Shown: in pieces, positions 1 to 8,830 of the stretch | Position numbering within the stretch: the stretch's first letter is position 1 | How the letters are laid out: each line of letters begins with the position of its first letter | Source of the DNA: Arthrobacter sp. AL12 | GTDB taxonomy: Bacteria > Actinomycetota > Actinomycetes > Actinomycetales > Micrococcaceae | NCBI RefSeq assembly: GCF_029960645.1 | Contig: NZ_JASBQY010000002.1 | Coordinates: forward strand, 62,001 to 126,000 | Direction of reading: 5' to 3' | Length of the DNA: 64,000 nt | Made by a program: the position numbers and the translations under genes | The notes under the pieces: model-generated | Databases searched by the model: none | What the model saw: only the letters and a program-made list of their open reading frames with translations | Told to the model about the DNA's origin: nothing

Positions 1-1
1 C

Positions 2-2110
2 CAGTTGGAACGGCACAGGTTCGGGGAAGGTCTCGGGCAGCTCGGTTCTGCTGAGCTCGCCCTAACACAGGATGAAGTTGCCCAGCTTGCCTCTTCGCTG
101 GGACAGGACGCTTCGTTCGATGCTGAACCTCTCTGGAGGGTGACTGCCGGATGGCCAGTCGCCGTCCACGCAAGCCTTACCGCCTTGGCGCAGGGCCGTC
201 ATGTGCCGGGCAGGACAACCAACACTCCTCCCGAGAACCTGCCGCTTTCCGACTACATTGCCGAGGAAGTGCTGGACCAGCTTGACGAGCCGCTGGCAGA
301 CTTCGTCCTGCGCGCAACAACGTGCGACTGGCTGGGCCGCCGGCTCGCCGTCGAACTTCATGGCCAGCCCGACGGCGGCCTGCTCCTAGAGTCCTGCCTC
401 CGCAACGGTCTGTTCATCGAGGAGTACGAATACCGCGACTGTGAATCCATGTACCGGTGGCACTCCCTGTTCGCTGCGCAATGCCGGCGAATACTGGAAC
501 GGAGGGACCCGCTTCTTGCCGAACGTCTCCACCGCATCGCGGCGCGGTACTACCAGGACACGGACGTCTCGGAGTGCGTGAATCAGGCGCTGCAGGGGCA
601 GGCGCCCCGCCAGGCCGTTGTGTCAATCGGAGGGCACTGGCTGGAGCTCCTGCTGCAGAACGGCGCACCCGCCCTTGAGCAAGTGTGTCTGGACCTCCCC
701 GCACCGTGGAGTGCAGACGCCGAGATGCTGATAATCAGGTCCGTCTGCCGGGAACTTGACGGCGACAGCGGCGGGGCCTCGGAACTCAGGCAGCGTGCTA
801 TGGCGCGTACGGGTGAACTGGATGCCGCGCGGCGCGGCATGCTCGACAGCTGCCGTGGCCTTTTCGAGCCGGTGCCGGCCACGGCCACCGGCCGGCTGGA
901 CTTGCGCCTCGCGGCCGAAGACGCACGGGCACTTCCCGAATTCCCGTCGGAAGCACACCCCGGCACCTCCTCCACAGGCATGTTCCTGCTGGCCCAGGCC
1001 GAGTTCAGGCTGCACCGCGCCGGACACCAGGCGACCGTATTGCTCGAATCGGTCGGAGCCGACGTCAGCGGTCAGCAATCGGAGCAGGCGGAAATAGTCG
1101 CCGATGCGGATTTGGCTTTGGCGTCCGCCGTCACCGGCGATCTCGTGACTGCCGACGAGCTTGCGACGCACGCGTTGGAGAGGGCGGATGCCTGCGGCTG
1201 GACTTCGCAGGACCGAATGGCGTCTGCCTGGCTGGCGCGCGGCATCGCGTATTACTGGCGGGACGAGCTGAAGGGTGCCCGGGCCCATCTAGTCAAGGCC
1301 CTGCGACTCGGGGACAAGCTGTCCGCGCTCTGCGCCCTCGGTGTTGTCTATCAGGTTCTGGTTGACTGCGCCTCCGGCGACGGTACGCATCTGGCGGACT
1401 CCAGCGCTGCGCTGGAGTCCCTCCACGATCGGGGGCTTTATGGTGTTTCGTGGAATGACTTTTACACCATTGCCCGGGCGAAGCTCGCCGAAGCCAGAGG
1501 CGACCTGGACAGCGCGCTTGCTATCGTCGAGCCAATGGGAGCCGGCGGGCACGCGCCGCTGGTGGAAACGCTGCTCGCGGAACTCCTGCGTCGCGGCGGC
1601 GAGATCAGCGCAGCCCAGCGCTGCGCCAACGAACTGACCAGTCAGCACCGCAACCGCTACCTCGACACCAGCATGAGCCTGACCGAGGCGCTCCTGGCCC
1701 ATGGGAACCGGGACGAGGCCAGGACTCACGAGCGGATAGAACATGCTGTCTATCGCGCGGAGCCCCAGTCCATCCTGCGCCCTTTCACCGAGCGGCGGGA
1801 TGACATCGCGGAGCTGTTGATTCGGCACGCCGTGTGGGGCACCACCCATGAGTCGTTTATCGCGGCCCGAATGGCACACCACGCGCAAGGCCACCCGCAC
1901 CTCCGGACACGGTCATACTGGACCCTCACCGACCGGGAACGCGAGGTCCTGGCCTATATGCGTTCAGTCATGACTGCGGCCGAGATCGCCGAAGCCCTTT
2001 TCATTTCGGTGAACACCGTCAAGACTCACGAACGGTCCATCTACCGCAAACTCGGTGCAGCGGGACGGCGCGATGCACTGAAAACGGCGGCGGAACGCGG
2101 GATCGTCTAA
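2..2110 (+). CDS. LuxR-type regulator (MalT/LAL-like), 5' end outside window
   Basis: C-terminal ~700 residues of a large transcriptional regulator whose reading frame is open to the window edge, so the true start lies upstream. The last ~60 residues are a LuxR/GerE helix-turn-helix (LTDREREVLAYM, then AEIAEALFISVNTVKTHERS). The rest is alpha-helical, alanine-rich and TPR-like. The first ~60 visible residues (ending in AGWPVAVHASL) resemble the end of the STAND NTPase module of MalT-like proteins, so the missing N-terminus probably carries the Walker motifs. Such proteins are ATP-dependent activators responding to small inducers; the ligand cannot be deduced here. The gene ends 150 bp before a SHOCT membrane protein on the same strand. 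Confidence 0.85.
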   Translation, partial: QLERHRFGEGLGQLGSAELALTQDEVAQLASSLGQDASFDAEPLWRVTAGWPVAVHASLTALAQGRHVPGRTTNTPPENLPLSDYIAEEVLDQLDEPLADFVLRATTCDWLGRRLAVELHGQPDGGLLLESCLRNGLFIEEYEYRDCESMYRWHSLFAAQCRRILERRDPLLAERLHRIAARYYQDTDVSECVNQALQGQAPRQAVVSIGGHWLELLLQNGAPALEQVCLDLPAPWSADAEMLIIRSVCRELDGDSGGASELRQRAMARTGELDAARRGMLDSCRGLFEPVPATATGRLDLRLAAEDARALPEFPSEAHPGTSSTGMFLLAQAEFRLHRAGHQATVLLESVGADVSGQQSEQAEIVADADLALASAVTGDLVTADELATHALERADACGWTSQDRMASAWLARGIAYYWRDELKGARAHLVKALRLGDKLSALCALGVVYQVLVDCASGDGTHLADSSAALESLHDRGLYGVSWNDFYTIARAKLAEARGDLDSALAIVEPMGAGGHAPLVETLLAELLRRGGEISAAQRCANELTSQHRNRYLDTSMSLTEALLAHGNRDEARTHERIEHAVYRAEPQSILRPFTERRDDIAELLIRHAVWGTTHESFIAARMAHHAQGHPHLRTRSYWTLTDREREVLAYMRSVMTAAEIAEALFISVNTVKTHERSIYRKLGAAGRRDALKTAAERGIV

Positions 2111-2260
2111 GCCGCGCGGCCCAGGTTGCCGGCACGGAATGTCACCCGCTAGGGGTGATGGCCGTCACCGGCAAGGGGCCAACAATCGTGGTACTGGCCC
2201 ACATTGAAGTCACGTCAACGTTCACGCGTTCCGCCGCAATATTGAGAGCAGGGAAGTCAA

Positions 2261-2647
2261 ATGAGTTTCTGGGAGAACTTTTGGGATATTTTCTGGTGGT
2301 TCTTCACCGCATGCGTGTTCTTTGCGTACCTGTTTGGGGTATTTGCAGTCATCGGCGACCTCTTTCGCGACCACGGGCTGAGCGGATGGTGGAAGGCGGT
2401 CTGGATCTTCTTCCTGTGCTTCCTGCCCTTCGTGACACTGCTGGTCTATCTGGCCGCCCGCGGCGACGGCATGGCCGAGCGGTCGATCGAACGCGCCCGT
2501 CGGGACCAGGACGAAGCTGATTCCTACATCCGCAGGGTCTCTGCCGCGAGCCCTGCCGACGAGATTTCCAAAGCCAAGGCTCTGATGGACGCGGGAACCA
2601 TCAGCCCGGAAGAGTTTGCGAGGATCAAGACCAGGCTTTTGATCTGA
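2261..2647 (+). CDS. SHOCT-domain membrane protein (PLD-N-like)
   Basis: 128 residues. Two hydrophobic segments (about 8-32 and 42-66) are rich in Trp and Phe and resemble the short PLDc_N membrane module. A charged linker follows, and the last ~30 residues (DEISKAKALMDAGTISPEEF) are a SHOCT motif, a short helical module usually found at protein termini. Function of the family is unknown. The start is supported by an AGGGAAG ribosome binding site about 9 bp upstream of the ATG. It lies 66 bp upstream of cardiolipin synthase on the same strand, so a shared envelope-lipid role is plausible but inferred from proximity only. Confidence 0.85.
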   Translation: MSFWENFWDIFWWFFTACVFFAYLFGVFAVIGDLFRDHGLSGWWKAVWIFFLCFLPFVTLLVYLAARGDGMAERSIERARRDQDEADSYIRRVSAASPADEISKAKALMDAGTISPEEFARIKTRLLI

Positions 2648-2713
2648 CGGCGTGCTTGAGGTGCTCCCGAACCCGGGGGACCGTCGTTTTCCCGGCAGAA
2701 GGGCCCCAGGTAA

Positions 2714-4180
2714 GTGCGCGACTTTCTTAACGACTCCGAAACCATCGCTTTGCTCGCGCTGGCGGTCCATATTTTCCTGGTGGCCATGGCCGCTGTCCTC
2801 GTCTCGATGAACCGTCGCCCGTCGTCGGCGATTGCCTGGGTGCTCGCTATCATTTTCATACCACTGCTCGGGGCAGTCGCATATCTCTTTGTCGGATACT
2901 CAAAACTGCCCAAGCACCGCCGCGACAAACAACGGGAGGTAAATGACCTGGTCCTGGCACGGACAGAGGGGAGTCCACTGGTCAGCCGTGGAGTTGACTG
3001 GCCCGAGTGGCTGCATTCGCTGGTGGCATTGAACCGGAACCTGGGGGCGCTCCCCATGGTCAAAGGCAACAGTGCCGAGCTCCTGCCTGACTACAACGGC
3101 ACCTTCGATGCCATGATCGCGGAGATCGAGTCGGCCGAGAGCTACGTGCACGTGGAGTTCTACATTCTTGTCCTCGATTCGACCACGGAACCGTTTTTTC
3201 AGGCGCTGGCCCGGGCCCGGGCGCGGGGCGTCGCGGTGAGAGTGCTCTCTGATGACCTGGCGGGCCTCATGTTCCCGGGTCGCAAGGAAACCATCAAGTA
3301 CCTCCGGGATGCCGGGGCGGAATATCACCCCATGCTGCCGCTGCGGCCGTTCCGTGGCCAGTGGCAGCGGCCGGACCTGCGCAATCACCGGAAGATCCTC
3401 GTCGTCGATGGTCGCGTCGGATTCACCGGATCGCAGAATGTCATCGACGCCAGTTACCTCAAGAAGGGCAACGTCAAACGCGGGCTGCAGTGGCACGAGC
3501 TGATGGTGCGTCTCGAGGGGCCCGTTGTCCGCGAGCTGGATGCGGTCTTCGCTACTGACTGGTACAGCGAAACGGGTGTCCTTTTGCCGTTGGATTCGCC
3601 GTCTCGAGTGCTCGACCCAGGGTCAACTCTCATCGACGCACAGGTGTTGCCCAGCGGCCCCAGCTTTGACAATGACAACAATCTGAAGCTCTACGCCGCG
3701 CTCATCCATAAGGCGGAGCGCCGTGTCAGCATCACCAGTCCGTACTTCGTGCCGGACGAATCCATCCTGATGGCCATCGTTACGGCCGCAGCCCGGGGAC
3801 TCAGCGTTGAGCTCTTCGTTTCTGAGGTTGGAGACCAAAGCATGGTCTACCACGCGCAGCGTTCGTACTACGAGGCGCTGCTCCGCGCCGGCGTCAGGAT
3901 CTACCTGTACCGGGCCCCCCAGGTGTTGCATTCCAAGCATTTCACCATTGACGAGGAGGTTGCGGTGATTGGGTCCAGCAACATGGACGTCCGGTCGTTC
4001 AGCCTTAACATGGAGGTGTCGGTCCTGGCGCATGGGCGCGGCTTTGTGGACGCAATCCGCAGGATTGAGGACGGGTACCGGGTCAACAGTTTCGAACTCC
4101 AACTCCAGGACTGGGTCCGGCGGCCGGTAGCCCAAAAAGTGTCCGACAATCTGGCCCGCCTGACGGCATCCCTCCAATAG
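2714..4180 (+). CDS. cls: Cardiolipin synthase (phospholipase D family)
   Basis: 488 residues, normal for bacterial cardiolipin synthases. Two N-terminal membrane segments (about 9-30 and 38-60) anchor two PLD domains. Catalytic HxKxxxxD motifs are intact: NHRKILVVDGRVGFTG near residue 225 and LHSKHFTIDEEVAVIGSSN near 405. The enzyme condenses phosphatidylglycerol with a second phospholipid to make cardiolipin at the cytoplasmic membrane. The start is a GTG (MRDFLNDSE). It follows the SHOCT membrane protein by 66 bp and is convergent with the DsbA-like gene 33 bp downstream. Confidence 0.92.
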   Translation: MRDFLNDSETIALLALAVHIFLVAMAAVLVSMNRRPSSAIAWVLAIIFIPLLGAVAYLFVGYSKLPKHRRDKQREVNDLVLARTEGSPLVSRGVDWPEWLHSLVALNRNLGALPMVKGNSAELLPDYNGTFDAMIAEIESAESYVHVEFYILVLDSTTEPFFQALARARARGVAVRVLSDDLAGLMFPGRKETIKYLRDAGAEYHPMLPLRPFRGQWQRPDLRNHRKILVVDGRVGFTGSQNVIDASYLKKGNVKRGLQWHELMVRLEGPVVRELDAVFATDWYSETGVLLPLDSPSRVLDPGSTLIDAQVLPSGPSFDNDNNLKLYAALIHKAERRVSITSPYFVPDESILMAIVTAAARGLSVELFVSEVGDQSMVYHAQRSYYEALLRAGVRIYLYRAPQVLHSKHFTIDEEVAVIGSSNMDVRSFSLNMEVSVLAHGRGFVDAIRRIEDGYRVNSFELQLQDWVRRPVAQKVSDNLARLTASLQ

Positions 4181-4213
4181 CGCCGGAGCGGCTCGGGCCG
4201 GATGGCGCCGCGC

Positions 4214-4908
4214 CTACCGGGCTGCGTCGGTGAGCAGCTGCCGGAATTCCGCTTCCGTGTTCAGGACCAGTTTCTTGCCATTGAGGAAGAAGGTCGGTGT
4301 GCCGGTGACCCCCAGTGCCGTGCCGTCCCCGGCGTCCTTCCGGATCCGTTCCTTGGTGCCCTCGTCCGCCACTGCGGCGTCGTACCTGGCCAGGTCGAGC
4401 CCCAGATCCTGCGCATAGCCGCGGAACACGGCGGCCTGGGATTCCTGCTTCCCGCCCCATTGTGGTTGCGTCTCGAAGAGTTTCGCTGCCATCTGCTCGT
4501 ATTTGCCTTGCTGCGCGGAGGCCTCCACTGCCAGGGCGGCAGTCCCGGAGTTGCGGTGTCCGGGGAGGGGGAAGTAGCGGTTCACGAACGTGATCCGGTC
4601 ACCGTACTCCTTTTGAGTTCCTCGACGAGCGGGTGGGCGGCGCGGCAGGATTCGCATTCGAAATCCAGGAACTCGACCAGTTGGGCCTTTTCGACTGCTG
4701 GGGAGGTGAGACGGTGGCTGTCCCCGCGGACCAGCTGCGCATCGGCGGCCGGCTGCGAAGCTTCTGGTGCGGGCCTGCTGGTCGTCAGGGCCGCGGACCA
4801 GACGAGACCGGCAGCGACGATGGCCGCCAGCAGGATCCAGAGAACCAGGCGGACCTTCTTCGCCGGGTCACTCGGGGTCGGGGTTGGTCTTGTCGGGGTC
4901 TGGGTCAT
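4214..4908 (-). pseudogene. DsbA-family thiol-disulfide oxidoreductase, frameshifted
   Basis: Two frames together spell one protein of about 231 residues. The first (from ATG at 4908, MTQTPTRPTPT) has a cytoplasmic Pro/Thr-rich tail, one membrane anchor (KKVRLVLWILLAAIVAAGL) and the redox motif FECESCRAAHPLVEEL, a CxxC centre. The second continues KEYGDRITFVNRYFPLPGH and ends with the cis-proline loop GVTGTPTFFLNGK. The break falls at a run of four T on the plus strand (4611-4614); one extra base would restore a full DsbA/thioredoxin_4 domain. The protein would be a membrane-anchored oxidoreductase facing outside the cell. Either a sequencing error or a very recent inactivation, since nothing else looks decayed. 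Confidence 0.82.
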
Positions 4909-5009
4909 CACGTGCGGGCTGCTTTCCTGGTCGCGGTGGGCGGTGGGCGGTGGGCGGCGGGTGTCGTTTGAGGCTGCGGATGCAAAGGGGCGTCTGCGAC
5001 GCTGGATTG

Positions 5010-5348
5010 CTAGCCGGCGCTTCGTGGCGCAAACATGATCACGGCCACGCCAAACAGGCAGACCACGGAGCCGATGATGTCCCAGCGGTCGGGCCGGAAT
5101 CCATCGAACATCATGCCCCACGCGAGCGAGCCGGCCACAAAGACGCCTCCGTACGCTGCGAGGATGCGTCCAAAGTGCGCGTCGGGCTGGAGGGTCGCCA
5201 CGAAACCGTAAGCGCCCAGTGCGAGGACGCCCAGCCCGGCCCACCACCAGTCCTTGCCTTCGCGGACCGACTGCCAGACCAGCCAGGCGCCGCCGATTTC
5301 CGCTGTGGCGGCGAGCACGAACAGCAGAACCGATTTTGCGATAGTCAC
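5010..5348 (-). CDS. YnfA/UPF0060 family small membrane protein
   Basis: 112 residues with four hydrophobic helices, the standard size for UPF0060. Conserved family segments are visible: [13 protein letters not shown] in the first helix region, [13 protein letters not shown] in the middle, and [14 protein letters not shown] followed by [19 protein letters not shown] at the end. The fold is related to small multidrug resistance transporters, but transport activity is not established for most members. It starts with ATG (MTIAKSVLL) and lies about 100 bp upstream of the DsbA-like gene on the same strand, so the two may be co-transcribed. Confidence 0.9.
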   Translation of the reverse strand: MTIAKSVLLFVLAATAEIGGAWLVWQSVREGKDWWWAGLGVLALGAYGFVATLQPDAHFGRILAAYGGVFVAGSLAWGMMFDGFRPDRWDIIGSVVCLFGVAVIMFAPRSAG

Positions 5349-5387
5349 GCCACCATCATGGCAGGGGGCCTGCGGGCCGGTAGCAAC

Positions 5388-5576
5388 TCACGACTCCGGC
5401 GGCCAGTTCTGAGGGTCATTGAGGACGCATCCCAGGCGGCTGCATTGCCGGGCACTCACCCTCCAGTCGGGCTGGCTGGAAGCCGCAGCGCGCTCGTCTT
5501 TCCAGGTCGGGATGACCCGCGAACCGCACTCCCGGCAAGGCGCCTCCACGTGGGCGCGCCTCTGCGCTTTGTTCAT
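5388..5576 (-). CDS. Small cysteine-containing protein, unknown function
   Basis: 62 residues from ATG at 5576 (MNKAQRRAHVEAP); the run GGGGGGAA just upstream decides this start over a longer in-frame one. Cysteine pairs CRECG near residue 14 and CSRLGC near 45 suggest a small metal-binding (zinc) fold. An RxxP.W and a WPPES tail are the only other marks. No family recognised. It ends 39 bp upstream of the YnfA start on the same strand. Confidence 0.55.
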   Translation of the reverse strand: MNKAQRRAHVEAPCRECGSRVIPTWKDERAAASSQPDWRVSARQCSRLGCVLNDPQNWPPES

Positions 5577-5664
5577 AATTCCCCCCAAGAAACTCACCAG
5601 AATATAGCCCTAAATCGAACGAATGTACAAACTAACGGTCCGCTGGCGGCGATCGGGAAGCCGT

Positions 5665-5680
5665 CAACGACCGATCGTTG
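5665..5680. promoter_or_regulatory. Inverted repeat upstream of the DUF4193 gene
   Basis: CAACGA and TCGTTG form a perfect 6-bp inverted repeat around CCGA, about 100 bp upstream of the DUF4193 start. It lies in the 206-bp divergent gap between the small cysteine protein and the DUF4193 gene, so it is a candidate operator. No matching repeat was seen upstream of the second DUF4193 gene at 32.4 kb. Confidence 0.25.
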
Positions 5681-5782
5681 CAGGGTGTAAAGTATTGAGA
5701 TTGTCGTGCGGGGAATACCCGGGCGGTTCCGTCTGTTGAACAGCTATCCGACACGCAATCCGAAGAAGAGAGAATCACGGCA

Positions 5783-6085
5783 GTGGCAACCGATTACGAC
5801 GAAGTACGTTCCGACGTCAAGGAATCGCAGGACAGGTCCCTTGAGGCACTGCAATCTGCGAATGCTCCGGACGCCCGCAGCGTGGCACGCGAGCTGGACG
5901 AGACGGATTCGCTGGACGACTCGATCGTCCCCGGCGGAGAATTTGTCGCCGAGGAACTCATCGTCCAGGTCATCCCCCAGGCGGAAGATGAATTTACCTG
6001 CTATTCCTGTTTCCTGGTCCGGCACCGGTCCCAAATCGCGCGGGAAAAGAACGGCCACGCATACTGCGTGGACTGCGAGGGCTAG
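5783..6085 (+). CDS. DUF4193 family protein, copy 1
   Basis: 100 residues from GTG (MATDYDEVRSDVKES) with GAAGAGAGA upstream. An acidic N-terminal half is followed by a zinc-ribbon-like pair of cysteine doublets, CYSCFLVRHRS and CVDCEG, about 20 residues apart. This is the DUF4193 family, which is near-universal in Actinobacteria and uncharacterised; small size, acidity and zinc ribbon resemble RNA-polymerase-associated factors, but that is only a suggestion. A second, clearly paralogous copy lies at 32071-32373, sharing MATDYDEVRSDV and the SANAPDARSV block. Confidence 0.9.
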   Translation: MATDYDEVRSDVKESQDRSLEALQSANAPDARSVARELDETDSLDDSIVPGGEFVAEELIVQVIPQAEDEFTCYSCFLVRHRSQIAREKNGHAYCVDCEG

Positions 6086-6160
6086 TATCAGCTGACAAAT
6101 CAGCTGCAGCGCCGGCAGCGCACTCTGTGACGGGACCACGGGAGCACCTACAATCGGCGC

Positions 6161-7177
6161 ATGGCTGTACTGGACTGGCTGCTGGATTCCGATCCTTCCG
6201 TTCGATGGCAGGCGCTGCAGGATCTTGCTGGCGCGCCTGCCGACGTCGTGGCCGCGGAGCGCGCAAGGGTGGTGGCCGAAGGATGGGGCGCCCGGTTGCT
6301 AGCTCTGCGCGGCGAGGACGGCCAATGGTCCGGGGGAGCGTATTTTCCCGCGCAGGGCGGCGACTCCGACGTCGGGCCCTCTGACGGAGCCGACGCGACG
6401 GACAGCCCGGAGGATTCCGGCGGCCCCGAAGGAGCCGGCGAAGGGGTGCAGCCCTGGACCGCCACCACCTACAGCCTCCTTCAGTTGCGTGACTTCGGCG
6501 TCGACCCCGACAGCGAACAGATGCGCCGGGCCGTGGCCCTTGTGCGGGACAACTGCCGCTGGGAGGAGGGCGGACAGCCTTTTTTCACCGGCGAGGTCGA
6601 GCCCTGCATCAACGGCATGGCCGTCGGGCTCGGCGCCTACTTCGGCCAGGACGTCAACGGCGTGGTCGCCCGTCTTGGCAACGAGCAGCTCGACGACGGC
6701 GGGTGGAACTGCTGGGCGGAGTACGGCGCCGTCGTGTCCTCGGCCGCGACCACGATCAACGTGCTTGAAGGCCTGCTGGCGCACGAGCAGTCAACCGGCG
6801 GGTCCGCGGAATCCCTCGAGGCGCGGCGGCGGGGCGAGCAGTATCTCCTCGAGCGACGGCTGTTCCGCCGCAAAAGCACCGGCGAGGTCATTGATCCGGC
6901 GTGGCTGGAGTTCTCCTTTCCGACGCGCTGGCATTACGACGTGCTCCGTGCCCTGGAGTATTTCCGGTCCGCCGGCGGACCTCCCGACCCGCGCCTGGCC
7001 GAGGCAATCGAGCTGCTACGGTCCAAGAGGCAGACCGACGGCACATGGCTGCTGGAAAACACCCATCCCGGGCAGGTCCACTTTGAGCTTGAAGACGGAG
7101 ACGGGCGGCCCAGCCGCTGGAACACCCTGCGAGCGCTGCGGGTCCTGCGGTGGCACCAGGACGGAGCGAGCCCGTAG
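6161..7177 (+). CDS. Prenyltransferase/squalene-cyclase repeat protein
   Basis: 338 residues built from alpha-alpha barrel repeats of the squalene cyclase/prenyltransferase type. Repeat-like segments carry Gly-Trp motifs: DGQWSGGAYF near residue 54, DDGGWNCWAEYG near 180, and TDGTWLLENTHPG near 291. The N-terminus (VLDWLLDSDPSVRWQALQDL) is typical of a group of actinobacterial proteins annotated as squalene cyclase. It lacks a clear DxDD motif of class II terpene cyclases, so it may be a non-catalytic or unrelated barrel. It stands alone, 76 bp after the DUF4193 gene. Confidence 0.8.
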   Translation: MAVLDWLLDSDPSVRWQALQDLAGAPADVVAAERARVVAEGWGARLLALRGEDGQWSGGAYFPAQGGDSDVGPSDGADATDSPEDSGGPEGAGEGVQPWTATTYSLLQLRDFGVDPDSEQMRRAVALVRDNCRWEEGGQPFFTGEVEPCINGMAVGLGAYFGQDVNGVVARLGNEQLDDGGWNCWAEYGAVVSSAATTINVLEGLLAHEQSTGGSAESLEARRRGEQYLLERRLFRRKSTGEVIDPAWLEFSFPTRWHYDVLRALEYFRSAGGPPDPRLAEAIELLRSKRQTDGTWLLENTHPGQVHFELEDGDGRPSRWNTLRALRVLRWHQDGASP

Positions 7178-7218
7178 CCCACACTCCGGGCACGTGACCG
7201 CCGCCGTTTCCGGTCGGA

Positions 7219-7554
7219 CTATGCTGCGCCGGTCCATCTGGGCGATGATGCTGCCCGTCGGATGGTCTTGGCGCGGGTGTGGAAGGCGTCGGCCCGCTTA
7301 GGCCAGTCGTGGCGGGCCTGCGGGGCCCCGACGCCAGGCGCTGATTCCTGGACCCGGCCCTGCGCTCCGGCCTCGGAGCACAGGTCGCTGATCAGCCCCA
7401 TCCCGGCGCACTCCCGCACGGCGGCGATGCCAGCCACCGCGGCTGACTTGTCGCGGAACGCCGCCGACACGGCCATCACCGTGCCGTCCGGTGCCTTGAG
7501 CCGGAATCGGAACTTCGACTCCGCGTCAACAAACAGTTCAAATGTTCCGGCCAT
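7219..7554 (-). CDS. YegP/DUF1508 domain protein
   Basis: 111 residues from ATG at 7554 (MAGTFELFVDAESKFRFRL); GGGAGG sits about 6 bp upstream of this ATG but directly abuts the next upstream ATG, which decides the start. Residues 1-50 are a DUF1508 unit (FRFRLKAPDGTVMAVSAAF...KSAAVAGIAAVRECA), a small beta-sheet fold of unknown role. The tail is basic and low in complexity. Only one DUF1508 repeat is present, whereas many members have two. Confidence 0.82.
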   Translation of the reverse strand: MAGTFELFVDAESKFRFRLKAPDGTVMAVSAAFRDKSAAVAGIAAVRECAGMGLISDLCSEAGAQGRVQESAPGVGAPQARHDWPKRADAFHTRAKTIRRAASSPRWTGAA

Positions 7555-7613
7555 TGCCATCCTCCCGGTTCGGGAAAGCCTGCCCCTCGGCGGCACTACC
7601 GTGGATCAGGCCG

Positions 7614-7631
7614 GGACGCATCACTGCGTCC
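7614..7631. terminator. Perfect 7-bp hairpin between two minus-strand genes
   Basis: GGACGCA and TGCGTCC pair around a TCAC loop, downstream of the dienelactone hydrolase stop and upstream of the DUF1508 gene. It is a plausible transcription end but has no T-run in either direction, so a terminator role is only inferred. Confidence 0.3.
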
Positions 7632-7759
7632 GTGTCCCGGTGCTCTCGTCGACCGATCGCTGAAGATCAGTTCATCTTGTGATATCCAGTCTGTTGCCGG
7701 CCGCCGGGACCCACAAGACAAGGCACGTAAGCCCTGGGTAAAAGCTGTGCAACAACGGC

Positions 7760-8737
7760 TCAGACGTATTTGGTGAACCAGGCCAGCGTGTCATTCCACG
7801 CGGCGGTGGCCTGCGCTTCGACGTAGCGCGGCCCGGTGTCATTGTGGAAGGCGTGGTCGACGCCGGGATAGACGGTGAGCTGGTGCCGGACGTCCGTGGC
7901 GGCCAGGGCATCCCTCAGCGCCGGCAGTGCGCCGGTGATCCGCTGATCGAGTTCGGCGTAGACCCCGAAAACCGCCGGCTTGATGGCAGGGACTTTCGCC
8001 AGGTCGGGGGAAGGCCCATAGAAGGCCGCCGTCGCCTTCAGCCCGGGAAGCTCCGTCGAGGCCTGCCAGGTGATGCCGCCGCCGAAGCAGTATCCGGTCA
8101 TGGCGATCCGCCCCTCTTCGACGAACTCCTTTGTCTGCAGGTAATCAAAAGCCGCCGCGAAATCGGCGACATGGCGCTCGGCGCCGGCCGCCGTCAGCGC
8201 TCCGGGGACGGCATCGCGGTCCATCCCCGCGGTCCCGCCTTCCCGGCTGAGCAGGTCCAGCGCGAGGGCAGCGTAGCCGGCCTTCGCGAAACGCCGCGCC
8301 ACGTCCTCAATGTGCGGGGTCAGCCCGCGGTTTTCGTGGCAGATCAGGACCGCAGGTCCGGCGGCCCCCGCCTCCGGCCGGGCAAGGTAGGCGCTGATTT
8401 CGGTTCCCCCGGCAGGGAACCGGACGGTCTCTGTCACGATGCCCGGCGCTCCCTCGGGAACCGAGAGCGGGCTCTTAGCTCCGGGCACCGGGCCCAGGGA
8501 CGCGGTGCCCGTCCCCATGCCCGACGTCGACGGGCTGGGAGTGGGCATGGGGTCGGTGCTGCGCGGGACTTCCTCCGGCGTGCAGCCCACCAGCAGCATC
8601 GCCGCCGAGGCTGCGGCCATGCTCCCGGTAATGAAAGCCACCCGGCGCGTGAACGTCCGCTGGCTCAGGGCGCCCGCGCGGTAATCGTCGAAGAATTCCT
8701 CGATCAGGTATTTTTCAAACTTCCCAAGCTTGGTCAT
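7760..8737 (-). CDS. Dienelactone-hydrolase-family protein with lipoprotein-like signal
   Basis: 325 residues from ATG at 8737 (MTKLGKFEKYLIEEFFDDY); AGGAGG 6 bp upstream fixes this start. Residues 30-60 contain RRVAFITGSMAAASAAMLLVGC, a double-arginine-led hydrophobic stretch ending in a lipobox-like LLVGC, so Tat-type export and lipid anchoring are likely. A Ser/Thr/Pro linker leads to an alpha/beta hydrolase with the DLH triad: GYCFGGG (nucleophile Cys), the Asp in AELDQRI and the His in GVDHAFH. Substrate unknown. The 40-residue N-terminal extension ahead of the signal also occurs in other actinobacterial members. Confidence 0.87.
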   Translation of the reverse strand: MTKLGKFEKYLIEEFFDDYRAGALSQRTFTRRVAFITGSMAAASAAMLLVGCTPEEVPRSTDPMPTPSPSTSGMGTGTASLGPVPGAKSPLSVPEGAPGIVTETVRFPAGGTEISAYLARPEAGAAGPAVLICHENRGLTPHIEDVARRFAKAGYAALALDLLSREGGTAGMDRDAVPGALTAAGAERHVADFAAAFDYLQTKEFVEEGRIAMTGYCFGGGITWQASTELPGLKATAAFYGPSPDLAKVPAIKPAVFGVYAELDQRITGALPALRDALAATDVRHQLTVYPGVDHAFHNDTGPRYVEAQATAAWNDTLAWFTKYV

Positions 8738-8830
8738 GAAAGGCCTCCTGGAGTGTGGGCACATCCTCCTCCGAAGTCCCTCATCCGGCAAGGGGAAACC
8801 GGCAACGGAAATCCCGGATGGGGCGGCCGC

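Noticed and set aside
2155..2520. 121-codon frame over the SHOCT protein gene
   Set aside because: Different frame from the clear SHOCT protein, which has a good ribosome binding site and recognisable domains.
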